A DNA stretch of 64,000 bases from Rhyacophila brunnea (lineage: Eukaryota; Arthropoda; Insecta; Trichoptera; Rhyacophilidae): contig JAGYXB010001620.1 in NCBI GenBank assembly GCA_022495005.1, forward strand, positions 248,001-312,000, read 5' to 3'. Shown piece after piece: positions 24,701 through 33,495 of the stretch (position 1 is its first letter; every line of letters starts with the position of its first letter). The notes under the pieces are model-generated. The model saw nothing but the letters and a program-made list of their open reading frames with translations. It made no database searches and was not told the origin of the DNA. A program made the position numbers and the translations under genes.

Positions 24701-27700
24701 GCGGCGCCGTCCTCTGCTACGCTTCCCATTGATCTTTCCTTGAATGACATGTTGGGGAATGCTGTATTTTTGTCTTCTCATAATGTGGCCGAGCCTGAGG
24801 TATTGTAGTTTCCTGGTTTTGATACTACGTAGAACTTCTCGGTCCTTCCCCATTCGATTGAGAACTTCAACATTTGTCACCCGGTCAGTCGCGTCTATAC
24901 AGCCACATCTCGAAAGCTTCAAGTCTCCGTGACATCTCTTGGTTTAGCGTCCATGCTTCCATACCATAGAAAAGAATTGAGAGCACGTCATAACAACGTA
25001 CCATACGCAGTCTCATACCTAGGTTAAGATCTCGATTGCTAAGGAGGTGTCTCATTTTGAGAAAGGCGTTCCTTGCGATCTCAATTCTAGTTGTTATTTC
25101 CTGAGACTGGTCCCATTTCTCATTGACCCATGTACCTAAATATTTATAATGGGTCACATGTTCGATTGGTTCGCTGTTAATGACAAAATTTGTGTTGGTG
25201 TCTGGTGTCGCTGTTCTTGATATTAGTAATACTTTCTTGAGGTTCATTTTTAAACCATAAGAATTACTGACCTCATTAACCTTTTCTACCAGTTGATGTA
25301 AACTCTTTAAACTATCAGCAATCAGCACAGTATCATCGGCATATCGTATATTGTTAATATGTTTGCCATTAACCATAATACCCACCGATTCACCTTGTAA
25401 GGCTTCCTTGAAAATAGCTTCCGAGTACATGTTAAATAGCAAAGGTGACAATATACAACCCTGTCTTACACCGCGACGAATTTTTACCTCTCCACTGATT
25501 TCGTTTTCAATCTTTATATACGCTGTTTGATTCCAATATAAGTTAGCTATCAGTTGAATGTCTCTTGCATCGATGCATTTCTCCTGTAAGAGTTCGAGAA
25601 GTTTAGGATGTCTAACAGTATCGAATGCTTTCTCGTAATCGATGAAACACATATAAACATCAACATTAACATCTAGGCATCTTTGCACTAGAACATTCAA
25701 GCTGAAAAGTGCTTCGCGAGTGCTCAAACCACTTCTGAAGCCAAATTGTGTGTCATCCATGTCTTCTTCGCATTTTCGAAAAATCCTAATATGGATGATT
25801 TTTAATAAGACTTTTAACATGTGGCTCATCAAACTTATTGTTCTAAACTCGCTGCACTCCATTGCATTCGCCTTTTTTGGTAGAGTGATGAATGTCGATT
25901 TCAACCAATCATGCCCGTTTCGTAAATTTTATTAAACAAATCAACGAGAATTTCTAATTGATCTTCTTCTAATAATTTTATCATTTCGTTGTAAATGTTA
26001 TCAGGGCCGACAGCTTTACCATTTTTAGAATTTCGTATTGCGTTTATTATTTCTGCCCTATTTATGCATGGGGCTTGTTCACACTCATTAAAAGTATAGC
26101 CAATTGGTCCCCTATCATCATCAAACAGATTTTCAATATATGTCTCCCAACGAGTCAGCTTCTTTTCTATATCTAATATAATACGCCCATCTTCGTCTTT
26201 CAAGATAGTTGATGAGGTTCCTTGTAATTCCCAATGTTTCCTTTATCTTCTTGTGCATATTAAAGGAATCGTATTTTCGTTGGAGATTTTCAATTTCTTT
26301 GCATTGGTCGGACATCCATTCTTCTTTAGCTGTACGAATTTTACTTTTTATGGTATATATGAATTCTCCTATATTGAGTTCCATTTTTATTTTTCCATTT
26401 TCTTCTTTCGTCCATTAAAGACAGAATCTCATCTGTCATCCATTTTTGCTTCTTAGCTGTTCTTTTATATTCTAATTGATTATTAGATATGGAGGAGAAC
26501 ACATCTTTTATCCTGTCCCACTTGTCTGTTATGTCAGAGGATGTAATGACTGAAGTTTTGAAAATTATAAATTATAATAAAACCTTTAAAAGTTGCGTAA
26601 GTATTTCTCACAAATTAGATATACTTAATATATTACCCAAAGTGTAACAAACTTTCTTCAACTAAGACTGAGTACCTAATACCAAAAGGGCCTATAACCA
26701 GGGGTGCGTCAAGTGGGCGTGTTGGTGTGTGAAACACCCGGGCGGCAGGATTCAAGGGACGGCAAAGGTCAGAAAAATAAACATTTTTACGTCTTACCAC
26801 CAAGCACGGGTTTAGGGCCTCCCACTCTGGGTGGGGGGGGGGGTTGAGCTTTCATGCCTGCGGAAGACGCAATAAAATAAAACAAATGAAAAGGTAGATT
26901 AAAAATGCTGGGCCCTGGTGCAGTAGAATCGTAGAACTTTCAGAAAATATCGAAGACGACGTGTTTCTAAGCCAGGGCCCCTTGCCCCCCCTGGGTGCGC
27001 CACTGTAGGGTACTCCTGCACACAATCCAATCAGGCCTCGCACTTGCTGGGATCGGCCCTGCTTACCAAAGGGCGGCAAATCAAAGAGTCAGAGCAAATT
27101 ACCTATACAGAAATGTCACCTTCATAATAAATTAATATATTCTTATAGAAGACTTAGGAATAAAATAATAATTTAATAATTACAAGATAAAAAGAACTTT
27201 TTATATGCTTACTTGCAACGTTTTTAAATTTTCTGTTAAATCATATAAACTTGACTTGACTAGCTTAAACGATCAAAAAAAATTAAATTTCTAAGTACTT
27301 GATAGAAATAATACTGAAATGTCATTTTTACATGTCATATTGATTTCCATAGTAACGCACGTATATATTAATAATTTAGTTGCTGGGACCCCAGATCCCT
27401 AGCAACCAATAATGATGTCGAAATAACTTTTCATACAAAACAGAATTACCTGAAAATGAATTCAATTCTACTTAAAGATTGCTAAAAGTATTAAAAAATG
27501 CATTAGCATCGTGTTCTGATATACCTATTCTGAAAGTTTCAAATGGCTAGCTAGTCAGGAAGTTAGTTGATTGCAATATTTGTACTGGACAAAGAACCAC
27601 CGGACAAATAAGAATACGAGCTAAGAAAAACGTCGTAAAAATAGAAAAGTACAGTGTACTTCAGTGTAAAAAGTATGGAAAAGTGCATGCAGGACATTAT

Positions 27701-30700
27701 GGTGTACCTAGGAATAATATTTTTATTATTAAAATGGTATGTGTCCACGGTGGCCGCGCGGCTTAAGCGTTGGACTATCATGCCGTGGGTCTCAGGTTCG
27801 AATCCTGGGTCTGGCAAGTACACATATTATTGTTTTTTAATTTGTGTGTGAGTCAGGGTATGGACCTAATAGGTAGAGCAAGTGGCTGACATCCATTTCT
27901 TTCTCGTAAAAAACAAAATCTGTTAATACAAACCTCTACTCTGTGGAGGCCCATATGATCCTATTAGGATCAGATAATATGGTCGGAAAAAAATGTGTAT
28001 TGCGTAGTGCCAATAAATCCGCTAGATGGTGTTCGCAATTGGCATTAAAGTCGCCAGCGCAGTTGAGACGCAGAGCAATAAAACCCTTTGATAGCGAACG
28101 AACTGGCATACTTACCTGGCGTAGGGGACACCGCGATCACAAAGGCGGTTCCCCCAGGGCGAGGCTCTTCCATTGCACTCCGGTTGGGCTGACCCTTGCG
28201 ATTATCCCTAATGCGGATAACTCGGGCGCGTAATTTTTGGTAGTCGGGACTGCGTACGCGCTGTCCCGGATGAACACATGTTTTACCTCGCGTCTTGATT
28301 GGTTGATTTAAAAGAGTCGATCAGGATCAGGATACATGAATACAACTAGGCGATATAAAGCTTAAAGCCCAAAATACCGATTTATTATCTAAATTTAGCT
28401 AAAAAAAAGAAGTGACGCGGGAAATTTTTTTCTAATTAACTTAATTAGATTCAGATTAGAATATAAATACTAAATTAGGGATCAATTTATTCACAGTTGG
28501 CTCTATTTTATATTTTAACTTTGTCCGAAAACCATAACAAAAACGTTGTTGTGCCTCCTGTAAAATTTGATTTTATGTAGATTACGCCCTTATTCCTTTC
28601 CTAGATCGAAATATTTTCGGAAAGTATAATATTATTATTATAGTAAAGTTATCCGGGGAACAGTGTTGCCAACCGTACAATAATTATAGTATTTGTACTA
28701 TAATTTTGGTCCGCGTACTATGTACGATATAATACTATAATTTTGAATATCAGAAAAAACATGTAAAAAGTACTAATATTTCGACATTTCCGTTCGATAA
28801 ATTGGTGCAAAGTACTATAATTTCGCAATATAAGAAGATTTGGAGAACTTATAATAAATAAAAAATTGCTCGAAAAACGTAAAAAAATCCCTAATAAAAT
28901 TTCTTGAATTCGTCGGTAAGCATTTTTGTTGGCAAGAAGTAGGTACCTAAATAAAAAGGGGCTATGAGAAACAAAAAATCTATACATTTTCAACAGATGA
29001 CAACGCGTACTATATTTTTTCCCCAAATACTATAATTTTGGAGGCTCTGTACTATAATTCCACTTTTAAAAGATGGCAACACTGCCGGGGAATTAAACAG
29101 GTATCCAATAATTCTACATGCCTGACTATCAATATTTGAATAGATTGATGTTTCGGTATTGTTGAACTTTTTTTATAAAAATTGACAGCTAATAGCTAGA
29201 ATAAAATTGCTGTTTCTAAAAATGCCAGATATGTCCTGGTACAAAACTCGAATTTTCGAGATTATCATTGATTTCTCGAAAAAATTATGTTTCGAATTTT
29301 ATGAAAAAATAAATCTTGAGGGTAAAATAGGAATCATCGGCTGCTCTTGTGGTGCAGTGCGTAGGCGCTAGCCTTCCATCCGGGCGCTCTGGGTTCAATG
29401 ACACGTTCGAGGGCACAATATATTTATGTGATTTTTTCCAAAGCCTGAGTGTGTGATTGTTCAAATTACTAACAACCACCTTGTACGAAAAAACAAGGAC
29501 ATGGTTATGAATAATAAAAAAAAAAATCAAGACAACCTCTTATAACTATTGTAAGATTGCTTAATAAATATTGTTACAATCATTTTTCAGGGTACAGTGA
29601 CTCTTTGGATGATCGTTTACGCTATTGAGGCATGGAATATGTGCGTCAAGATTCTTGAGTGGGCAATTTATCGATGGGCCGAGAATGTGAGTATCTACTA
29701 ACGCGGTGTGCCAGGGCTCTAAATGGACCAGAGCGAACCGGAGCGCCGTTCCGGTTCAAAAAATTGGTAAAATTATCGCTCTGCGGAAAACATAATTTTA
29801 CCGTTTGAGCTAGATAGGCCATATAACAAAAAAATTCAACACATTTATTTTTATAAAATACACATAAAATTTGATAACTACAGTTCGAACAGTCGAACTT
29901 GGTTATTACGATCACAGACATAGCGAGATCTCGAATGTAATGAGGAAACATTCGTTGACATTTTAGTTTATGATTTTCTCCATACATTTATTCACTTTTA
30001 TTACAAACTACTTATCGGATATACCGAGCAAAAATATCGTCAAAAATTTTCTTAAAACTGTTAATGAGTCGATGGTTTAAAAACATTTTCGACCCTATGC
30101 AATAATATCCGATCGTAGACAAATGTCACCGGGATCGGATTACGTTTATGACACTAAGTGTGACACACTGTGACTAAGTACCTTATTGGTGTTTTCGCCG
30201 ACAATATTATATGGTTGAAATTTCATGTAAAAAATCCAAGCTGAAGTCAATAGGTACCTATCAGCATTCATTACAATAAACAACTTCTTTTGTAGTTTAT
30301 GAATGCCATGCTTGTTTCGGGGAAAAATTCTAATTGTGTATTTTTGTTTGAATTTGTTACTTTTTGTGTTATGTGACTGCTCATTTAAAAATACCTATTC
30401 TCCGAAATAACGAGTAATGCTTATAACGTGCGCCCTTTACAATATCTAGCCATTGCTTTTTACCCACCTCACTCAACACAGACCTCCCGCAAAGGTGTGT
30501 GCCACGGCGTGGTAAGCCTCCAGGGGATACAGAGGGGTCAAAACTCAATATCTTGTGGTTTTGTCGCCGAGAGGCTAACGAACCTTCTTCTGTCCTCTGA
30601 GTGAGTAGGGAGGAATCACGGGAGTGAAGGGAGAAATGTTAATATTATATATGTGTTAAAGCAATTTCAATACAACACAATATGTACACTACTCCTCCAA

Positions 30701-32676
30701 GAAACTCTACTGCCTTACCTCAGGGATGTTGTGCCTCTTTCTACACAGTCTAGGTCTCTCGACCCTTCGGTTTCCATCTGATCTCTTAATCGGTTGATTG
30801 TCTTCCATCCTGCTTGGACTTGTAAACCGTTCGACATGTCCATGCGGAGGGGAAATACAGGATGCCAACCATATCCTCTGAGAATGTGCTCCGAAAGGGA
30901 AGAGATGCTTAAGTTAGTCCAACCAGCTGTAGGGCCCATCGGGCCGTCCGACTTGGTTGCTACAAAGGCCAATTATCTTGCTTTTAAAAAATTTACGGCG
31001 TCTTACTGCGGACTTGACGATCTCTTCACATAAGTTTTGCTGTCCGTATGATTAGCTTCGTTTGTTACATATACCTTAAATTCTTTTTATTTTTGTAATT
31101 TCCATGTGCTCTTCTCTCCCCGGCACTTTGCATTAAAGTAAATCCTTTAAACTCAGTTGGAGCCCACTTAGAGCGTAGAAACCTTAGTCTTGGGCATCTG
31201 CTCCCAGGACATTCTCAGTCATACATTAAATAGATGCTTCACATCGCCACTGTAGGGTCCCGTGATACGCTCGATTAAGACCCGAGTGTGGTGCGGGGCG
31301 GGTTTGGTATGGAGGGATTAACTTCAATGGTCTTCCATCTTTGAAGTATAGACTGCCCAAAAGAGTCGCCCGATATTCACATGCGAGAAGTAATAGGAAT
31401 CACTACAATATTCAGTTGGTTATACATTCCTCACTATGTGCATGAGTTATTTAATACCAGCGGACCCCGCAGTCCCTTACCGCATATCGGGGACCCACTG
31501 GCTAACGTTGTCGACACCACCCCATGTCAGAACTCAAAATGGCAAAATGAAGCAATGTTTACAAGTTCGTTAGCAAGCGTGAAGCATCCGCCAACCTGAT
31601 TTATTTCAGTGACATGAGGGTGAGGTGCTACTATTTATAAATTCATTGACGGTAAAAAAATACTAAAAATTGCCTTCATTCTACTCCAGTACCAACTGAT
31701 TGCAAGCCATAGGCATCCAGTATTCATGATGACAACCTGCGAAAGAATTTTGACGGTGCTACTGGAAGACCCTTATTATCTCCATCAGACACTTTGCTGG
31801 GGTTTTGGCCTTACGATATTCATCATTACAGTAATCGATTCGGTCAAGTGTGAAGCCCGTTCACACATGGTGTTATGGTAAAATATTAATTTAAATTTCT
31901 TATATATGGCTTTTTAGGTCACCATATTATTGCTTTGGCGCATATTGGAACATTTTTTTATAAATTGCCCACCGTGAAGCAGGTGCCAGAATAATTGCCT
32001 CGCGTTGCACAGGTTCGAACCTGTGACTGATCCAGATTTTTGTTATTTGTTTTATTTTCAATCAATCCTCCTAAAAAACATTTAAATTGGGTACCTACCT
32101 CCACACTATTTTTTTTTTAGATAAACCATTAGATATACCCAGTGGCGGCTCGTGGATAAGATATATTTGGGGGTGCTGCAGTTGAATAAAAATAAATGTT
32201 TATTTATATTATATTTTACTATTAACATCAAAATTAAATACATATAAATAATTAAAATAAAGAACTTTGCATAAATTGCTTGCTATTAATATAATATCAC
32301 ATTTTTCTCAATTTGCTTGGAGGTGCTGCAGTTCCGCAGTGCATATGGATGAGCCGCCACTGGATATACCCCTATTTTAGAAACTATTCCAAGTCCTATT
32401 TTATCCTTAAAAAACAACCTTTGAATGTTGAGTGGTTGGAAATCAATATGGGCCAATAATTATGTATCTCATATTATATTGTGTGGTTTCAGGGTACATC
32501 GGAGTCCGTGGCTTCACACGGAAATTGGAGCAAACGCTTATTATTTACATCGACCAATCAACTTGGCAATGGAAGATGGTCGTTCTCAGATTAAATATTT
32601 GCAGAGAAGTAAAAGTGCAGAATCTGCCAAGAAAATAAATTACATCAAAAAGAGATATCGTTCCCTCTCTTCCTGA
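9730..32676 (+). CDS. Unrecognised multi-pass membrane protein, 3' eight exons
   Basis: Eight exons join in one frame: 9730-9882, 12248-12343, 20757-20926, 22513-22654, 24248-24403, 29591-29686, 31690-31877 and 32493-32676 (stop TGA 32674-32676). Together they encode 394 residues. Each has a 'ttncag'-type acceptor and most have strong donors (gtaaaa, gtaagt, gtatgt, gtaaga, gtgagt, gtaaaa). Phases agree at every junction, and GC is higher than in the introns. Hydrophobic segments occur in nearly every exon, for example IFPSLIFATSIGLILY, KIILFGVFILSF, AISLLLAVTAAGIN, TAFFVVSVTTLI, TLWMIVYAIEAW and GFGLTIFIITVI, suggesting seven or more membrane passes. The C-terminus is basic (KKINYIKKRYRSLSS). 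I do not recognise the family. The donor of exon 22513-22654 (gtcaag) is weak; otherwise that exon reads to a TGA at 22670. AATAAA lies 62 bases after the stop. The 5' exons are not found. Confidence 0.75.
10095..10425 (+). repeat. Dispersed repeat (pair with 62610-62870)
   Basis: Shares 'gcagaacagat', 'ttttgaatgtgtgagtgt', 'cctacgaaaat', 'acgtgcaat', 'atttcagttccc' and spacing with 62610-62870. Both copies run in the same direction. No coding frame is conserved between them. Lies in an intron of the membrane-protein gene. Confidence 0.6.
10482..11137. mobile_element. hAT-type element with perfect 8-bp target duplication
   Basis: The ends are 'cagtgacgtcccta' and, inverted, 'cagtgacgtcccgtgg'. 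The 8-mer 'ataacagg' flanks both sides (10474-10481 and 11138-11145). The 656-bp element is non-coding and contains a tRNA-derived SINE at 10590-10785. It lies in the intron between the exons at 9730-9882 and 12248-12343. Confidence 0.9.
10590..10785 (+). repeat. tRNA-derived SINE, family B
   Basis: The head has Pol III box A-like 'tggttcagtgggtaagg' and box B 'gggttcgattcc'. The body ends with 'caaccaccttgtacgaaaaa', 'caaggacatggtta' and an A-rich tail. Related copies occur at 29338-29520 (+), 51097-51240 (+) and 43315-43430 (-). This copy is nested in the hAT element 10482-11137. Confidence 0.8.
13205..13545. repeat. Dispersed repeat, inverted copy at 27305-27640
   Basis: Over about 330 bp this stretch is the inverse complement of 27305-27640. 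Shared words (in this orientation) are 'cttaggtcgtattcttattt', 'gctagacatttgaaac', 'tatgaaaagttatttcga' and 'cgtgcgttact'. Each copy lies within about 700 bp of a U1 snRNA gene, probably by coincidence of insertion. Confidence 0.7.
13696..13707. other. 12-nt antisense match to the U1 5' region
   Basis: The word 'ctacgccaggta' is the exact inverse complement of U1 nucleotides 6-17 of the gene starting 115 bases downstream. The word overlaps a donor-like 'cag/gtactt'. No such word precedes the second U1 gene. It could be a remnant of an inverted U1 copy or chance. Confidence 0.5.
13718..13821 (+). promoter_or_regulatory. U1 snRNA upstream block, copy 1
   Basis: The 104 bases before the U1 start are nearly identical to 28004-28107, at the same spacing, and begin 'gtagtgccaata'. 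Conservation of exactly the region where an snRNA proximal sequence element is expected suggests a promoter. I cannot name the element itself because its consensus differs among insects. Confidence 0.7.
13822..13985 (+). ncRNA. U1 spliceosomal snRNA, copy 1
   Basis: The 164-bp gene begins with the conserved 5' splice-site-pairing end 'atacttacctgg'. It carries stem-loop I with the loop 'gatcacaaag', a stem-loop II loop 'attgcac' (U1A/SNF-type site), stem-loop III, the Sm region 'aatttttgatag' and a final GC-rich hairpin around 'ggactgcgtacgcgctgtcc'. The order and length match U1. Compared with copy 2 it has 'gtgatcac' instead of 'gcgatcac', 'cacacc' instead of 'cactcc', and A instead of G after the Sm U-run. 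It lies in sense orientation in an intron of the membrane-protein gene. Whether it is expressed or a pseudogene cannot be told from sequence; the intact promoter block argues for a gene. Confidence 0.9.
14370..14610 (+). repeat. Partial copy of the repeat at 215-905
   Basis: Shares the interior block from 'ttttaaatctcgttaaccca' through 'agaaacagcaatctcat' to 'agatttatttttgaccgatt' with 590-780 and 23660-23850. The ends of the family are missing here. Confidence 0.6.
14787..15028 (+). repeat. tRNA-derived SINE, family A
   Basis: The tRNA-like head has 'ggtggccgcgcggct' and box B 'aggttcgaatcct'. The body includes 'gagtcagggaatggacctaa' and 'ctgtggaggcccatatgatc', and the tail is A-rich. Nearly the same element is at 27746-27992, and a diverged copy at 49040-49200. 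Here it abuts the outer foldback element that starts near 15029. Confidence 0.85.
16289..17105 (-). mobile_element. Nested hAT element with transposase C-terminal remnant
   Basis: The ends are 'cagtggtcggcaaact' and the inverted 'cagtggtcggcaaact', flanked by 'ctctagcc' and 'ccctagcc' (7 of 8 matching). On the minus strand at 16519-16758 a frame reads KSKLRNRFIDENLESCLKLN. This is the recognisable hAT C-terminal dimerisation region (family pattern: KSKxRNRLTDENLxxCLRL). The rest of the transposase is absent or too decayed to read. The element is internally deleted and sits inside the larger hAT. Confidence 0.85.
17392..18011. mobile_element. Nested hAT-type element
   Basis: The ends are 'cagtgttccccaaact' and, inverted, 'cagtgtttcccaaagt'. 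The flanks 'ctctagac' and 'ctcaagac' match at 7 of 8 positions. The 620-bp interior has frames on both strands without a recognisable domain. It lies inside the 15626-18310 hAT. Confidence 0.85.
18442..20306 (-). mobile_element. Helitron, internally deleted, both ends present
   Basis: Read on the minus strand, the element starts 'tctctatatttaat', then 'aaaaatctcgtgtcacgg', and ends '...ggtcagctag'. The 3' end therefore has the CTRR signature. A hairpin (gcaaac-aac-gtttgc) lies about a dozen bases before it. The insertion lies between A and T, as is known for Helitrons. The 1,865-bp element retains only the N-terminal coding part and lacks any recognisable replication-initiator motif or helicase. 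Confidence 0.85.
18617..19821 (-). pseudogene. Helitron Rep/helicase N-terminal remnant
   Basis: Two minus-strand frames belong together. 19821-19555 has the arginine- and glutamine-rich start (RAERTAEQIQQDNKNVRVSM). 19387-18617 is a 256-residue segment with 'QIYFMGGENINRVDARC', 'LDALLNEHNELLKFFKAH' and 'YDALQHPLIFWKGQDGY'. These are characteristic of the region before and within the Helitron_like_N domain. The frames are separated by a break around 19390-19550. The HUH catalytic region and the Pif1-type helicase that normally follow are missing, so it is non-functional. Confidence 0.85.
21436..21640. repeat. GC-rich foldback repeat
   Basis: A stem of 27 bases (21499-21525 against 21563-21589, one mismatch) centres on 'gaaactcaaacgtataac'. 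Weaker pairing extends outward through GC-rich arms ('gcggcagcggcgcg' against 'cgccgccgcgccgcg'). The loop is about 37 bases. It looks like a small MITE in the intron between the exons at 20757-20926 and 22513-22654. Confidence 0.7.
23262..23870. repeat. Dispersed AT-rich repeat, copy 2
   Basis: Long match to 215-905 in the same orientation. It begins with 'ccaatcccgggatcccgag' and 'ttttcgatacctatgaatcc' and runs to 'agatttatttttgaccgat'. No coding frame. Confidence 0.65.
24550..26565 (-). pseudogene. LINE reverse-transcriptase pseudogene, 5'-truncated
   Basis: Minus-strand frames 26384-26133, 26203-25901, 25904-24885 and 24922-24590 form one broken non-LTR retrotransposon protein. Visible RT motifs include NGKAVGPDNIYNEMIK, QFGFRSGLSTREALF, CFIDYEKAFDTVRH, RRGVRQGCILSPLLFN and the catalytic box RYADDTVLIAD. 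The C-terminal part (MRRQKYSIPQHVIQGKINGK, RRRISWLKNIRDW) is shared by many insect LINEs. The N-terminal endonuclease is missing. At least three frameshifts (near 26140-26200, 25903 and 24900) make it inactive. The 3' end carries an 'aataagaagaagataattta' tail. Similar 'ataaattat' words at both edges may be a target duplication. Confidence 0.88.
27305..27640. repeat. Dispersed repeat, inverted copy of 13205-13545
   Basis: Inverse complement of 13205-13545 with 'agtaacgcacg', 'tcgaaataacttttcata' and 'gtttcaaatggctag'. Non-coding. Confidence 0.7.
27746..27992 (+). repeat. tRNA-derived SINE, family A, second copy
   Basis: Nearly the same as 14787-15028: 'cacggtggccgcgcggct', box B 'aggttcgaatcctgg', 'gagtcagggtatggacctaa' and an A-rich end. 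Its tail directly precedes the U1 promoter block at 28004. Confidence 0.85.
28004..28107 (+). promoter_or_regulatory. U1 snRNA upstream block, copy 2
   Basis: Almost identical to 13718-13821 and at the same distance from the U1 start. The identity ends abruptly at the left against a SINE tail, which defines the outer limit of the shared unit. Confidence 0.7.
28108..28271 (+). ncRNA. U1 spliceosomal snRNA, copy 2
   Basis: The 164-bp gene has all U1 landmarks: 5' end 'atacttacctgg', stem-loop I loop 'gatcacaaag', U1A/SNF-type loop 'attgcactcc', Sm site 'aatttttggtag' and the terminal GC-rich hairpin. The Sm site and the stem-loop II loop are closer to the insect consensus than in copy 1. Stem-loop I reads 'accgc...gcggt', a full Watson-Crick stem where copy 1 has a U-G pair. 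About 20 bases after the gene are also shared between copies ('gaacacatgttttacctcg'), the place where a 3' box is expected. It lies in sense orientation in the intron between the exons at 24248-24403 and 29591-29686. Confidence 0.92.
28330..28620 (+). repeat. Dispersed repeat (pair with 40240-40530)
   Basis: Shares 'gatttattatctaaatttag', 'attttaactttg', 'aacaaaaacgtt' and 'gtgcctcctgtaa' with 40240-40530 in the same orientation. Non-coding. Confidence 0.6.
28661..29084. mobile_element. hAT-type MITE with perfect 8-bp target duplication
   Basis: The ends are 'cagtgttgccaacc' and, inverted, 'cagtgttgccatc'. 'ccggggaa' flanks both sides (28653-28660 and 29085-29092). The 424-bp interior repeats the word 'tactataattt' many times, in both orientations. 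Non-coding. Confidence 0.9.
29338..29520 (+). repeat. tRNA-derived SINE, family B
   Basis: Has 'ttgtggtgcagtgcgtagg', a degraded box B region, 'aacaaccaccttgtacgaaa', 'caaggacatggttatgaat' and an A tail, as in 10590-10785. It lies 70 bases upstream of the exon at 29591. Confidence 0.75.
29711..29890 (+). mobile_element. hAT MITE fragment (family of 8217-8448)
   Basis: Begins 'cagggctctaaatggacc' and follows the 8217 element through 'taaaattatcgctc', 'gagctagataggc' and 'aaatacacataaaat'. The other terminus is not found, so it is a truncated copy. Confidence 0.65.
30480..31620. repeat. GC-richer block of unknown origin
   Basis: About 1.1 kb is noticeably richer in GC than its surroundings. 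Short frames on both strands show no domain I recognise. The part at 31150-31320 is related to 44215-44365: 'cttag' then 'gtcttg', 'acattctcagt', 'gctcgattaagacc' against 'ttgaccgagtaagatc', and 'gagtgtggt' against 'ggtgtggttt'. A transposon origin is likely, but the class is not clear. It lies in the intron between the exons at 29591 and 31690. Confidence 0.45.
31968..32035 (+). repeat. tRNA-like head (SINE or pseudo-tRNA)
   Basis: Contains a good box B 'aggttcgaacctgtg' after 'cccaccgtgaagcaggtgcc' and is followed by 'tttttgtt'. No clean cloverleaf could be drawn, so it is more likely a SINE head or tRNA fossil. Confidence 0.4.
32140..32362. mobile_element. hAT-type MITE with perfect 8-bp target duplication
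   Basis: The ends are 'cagtggcggctcgtgg' and, inverted, 'cagtggcggctcatcc'. 'gatatacc' flanks both sides (32132-32139 and 32363-32370). The element is 223 bp and non-coding. It lies 130 bases upstream of the last exon of the membrane-protein gene. Confidence 0.92.
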
Positions 32677-32737
32677 TGAGTAAAACAATTTTAAATCAAG
32701 ATATTGTTTATTTTGATATTTTGTCAATTTTTTGATT

Positions 32738-32743
32738 AATAAA
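32738..32743 (+). terminator. Polyadenylation signal of the membrane-protein gene
   Basis: AATAAA 62 bases after the stop at 32674-32676. It is the first canonical hexamer in the 3' flank. Confidence 0.6.
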
Positions 32744-33394
32744 AAAGTACAAAAACCCACCTGCAGTTGTTTTAATACAGACTATAGTGGTTATATCATT
32801 TTTTTACGATAATTGTTGATTATGTCATTGTTTTATTTATCATTGATTCCAACCAGATGAGAAAATAAAATTCAAGCATTGTGATTGGTGATATAATTTA
32901 ACTTTTCATGATTGGTTGTGAGCCTTTATACTTGTACTTCATGGCGAAAGGGAGAACATTGCAAACATCCAATGCCCTGCTTCCAATTAATGTATAGAAC
33001 AAAAAGTCAGCCAGACTTGAAGACAAACCCCCGGATATAATATATAGCACAATATGTAGTACTACCTACTAGACAGCGGCCAATCACAACTATTACATGC
33101 TCATGATACTTATTGCAAAATCAAAATTTTATAGTTTATGAAGGGTGTGACACGTAATATGTAATGTATGTTCATATGATTTTTTTTTAATTTCTATTTT
33201 TCAATAATATTGGAGACTTCAGCTTGCACCACTTTTATTCGATCTGCTGTTATTATTATTTTTTTTAATCAATAATTTAGGATTAGAATGCTTTAAAAAA
33301 ATGAATTACATAATAACACATTAATTTTTGTAGCACATTTATGCAGCATCATTTACTATTGTTAAAAAATAACACATTTTTAAAAAGATAGGTA
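32744..33394. other. Convergent intergenic stretch
   Basis: Lies between the 3' ends of the membrane-protein gene and DDX56. AT-rich; I see no gene, RNA or element ends in it. Confidence 0.5.
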
Positions 33395-33495
33395 TTTATT
33401 TGCATTAAAATATAATAATATAAATAATATTATTCTCCTGCAAATATGTACAGCAATATTTTGAGATAAGTTATTCTTTTCCTCTTCTTTGTGGA

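Noticed and set aside
26698..27006. Possible hAT element between 'caggggtgcgtc' and 'gcgccactg'
   Set aside because: The left and right ends do not match each other well and the 8-mers outside do not agree; it may be one end of an element related to 15626-18310.
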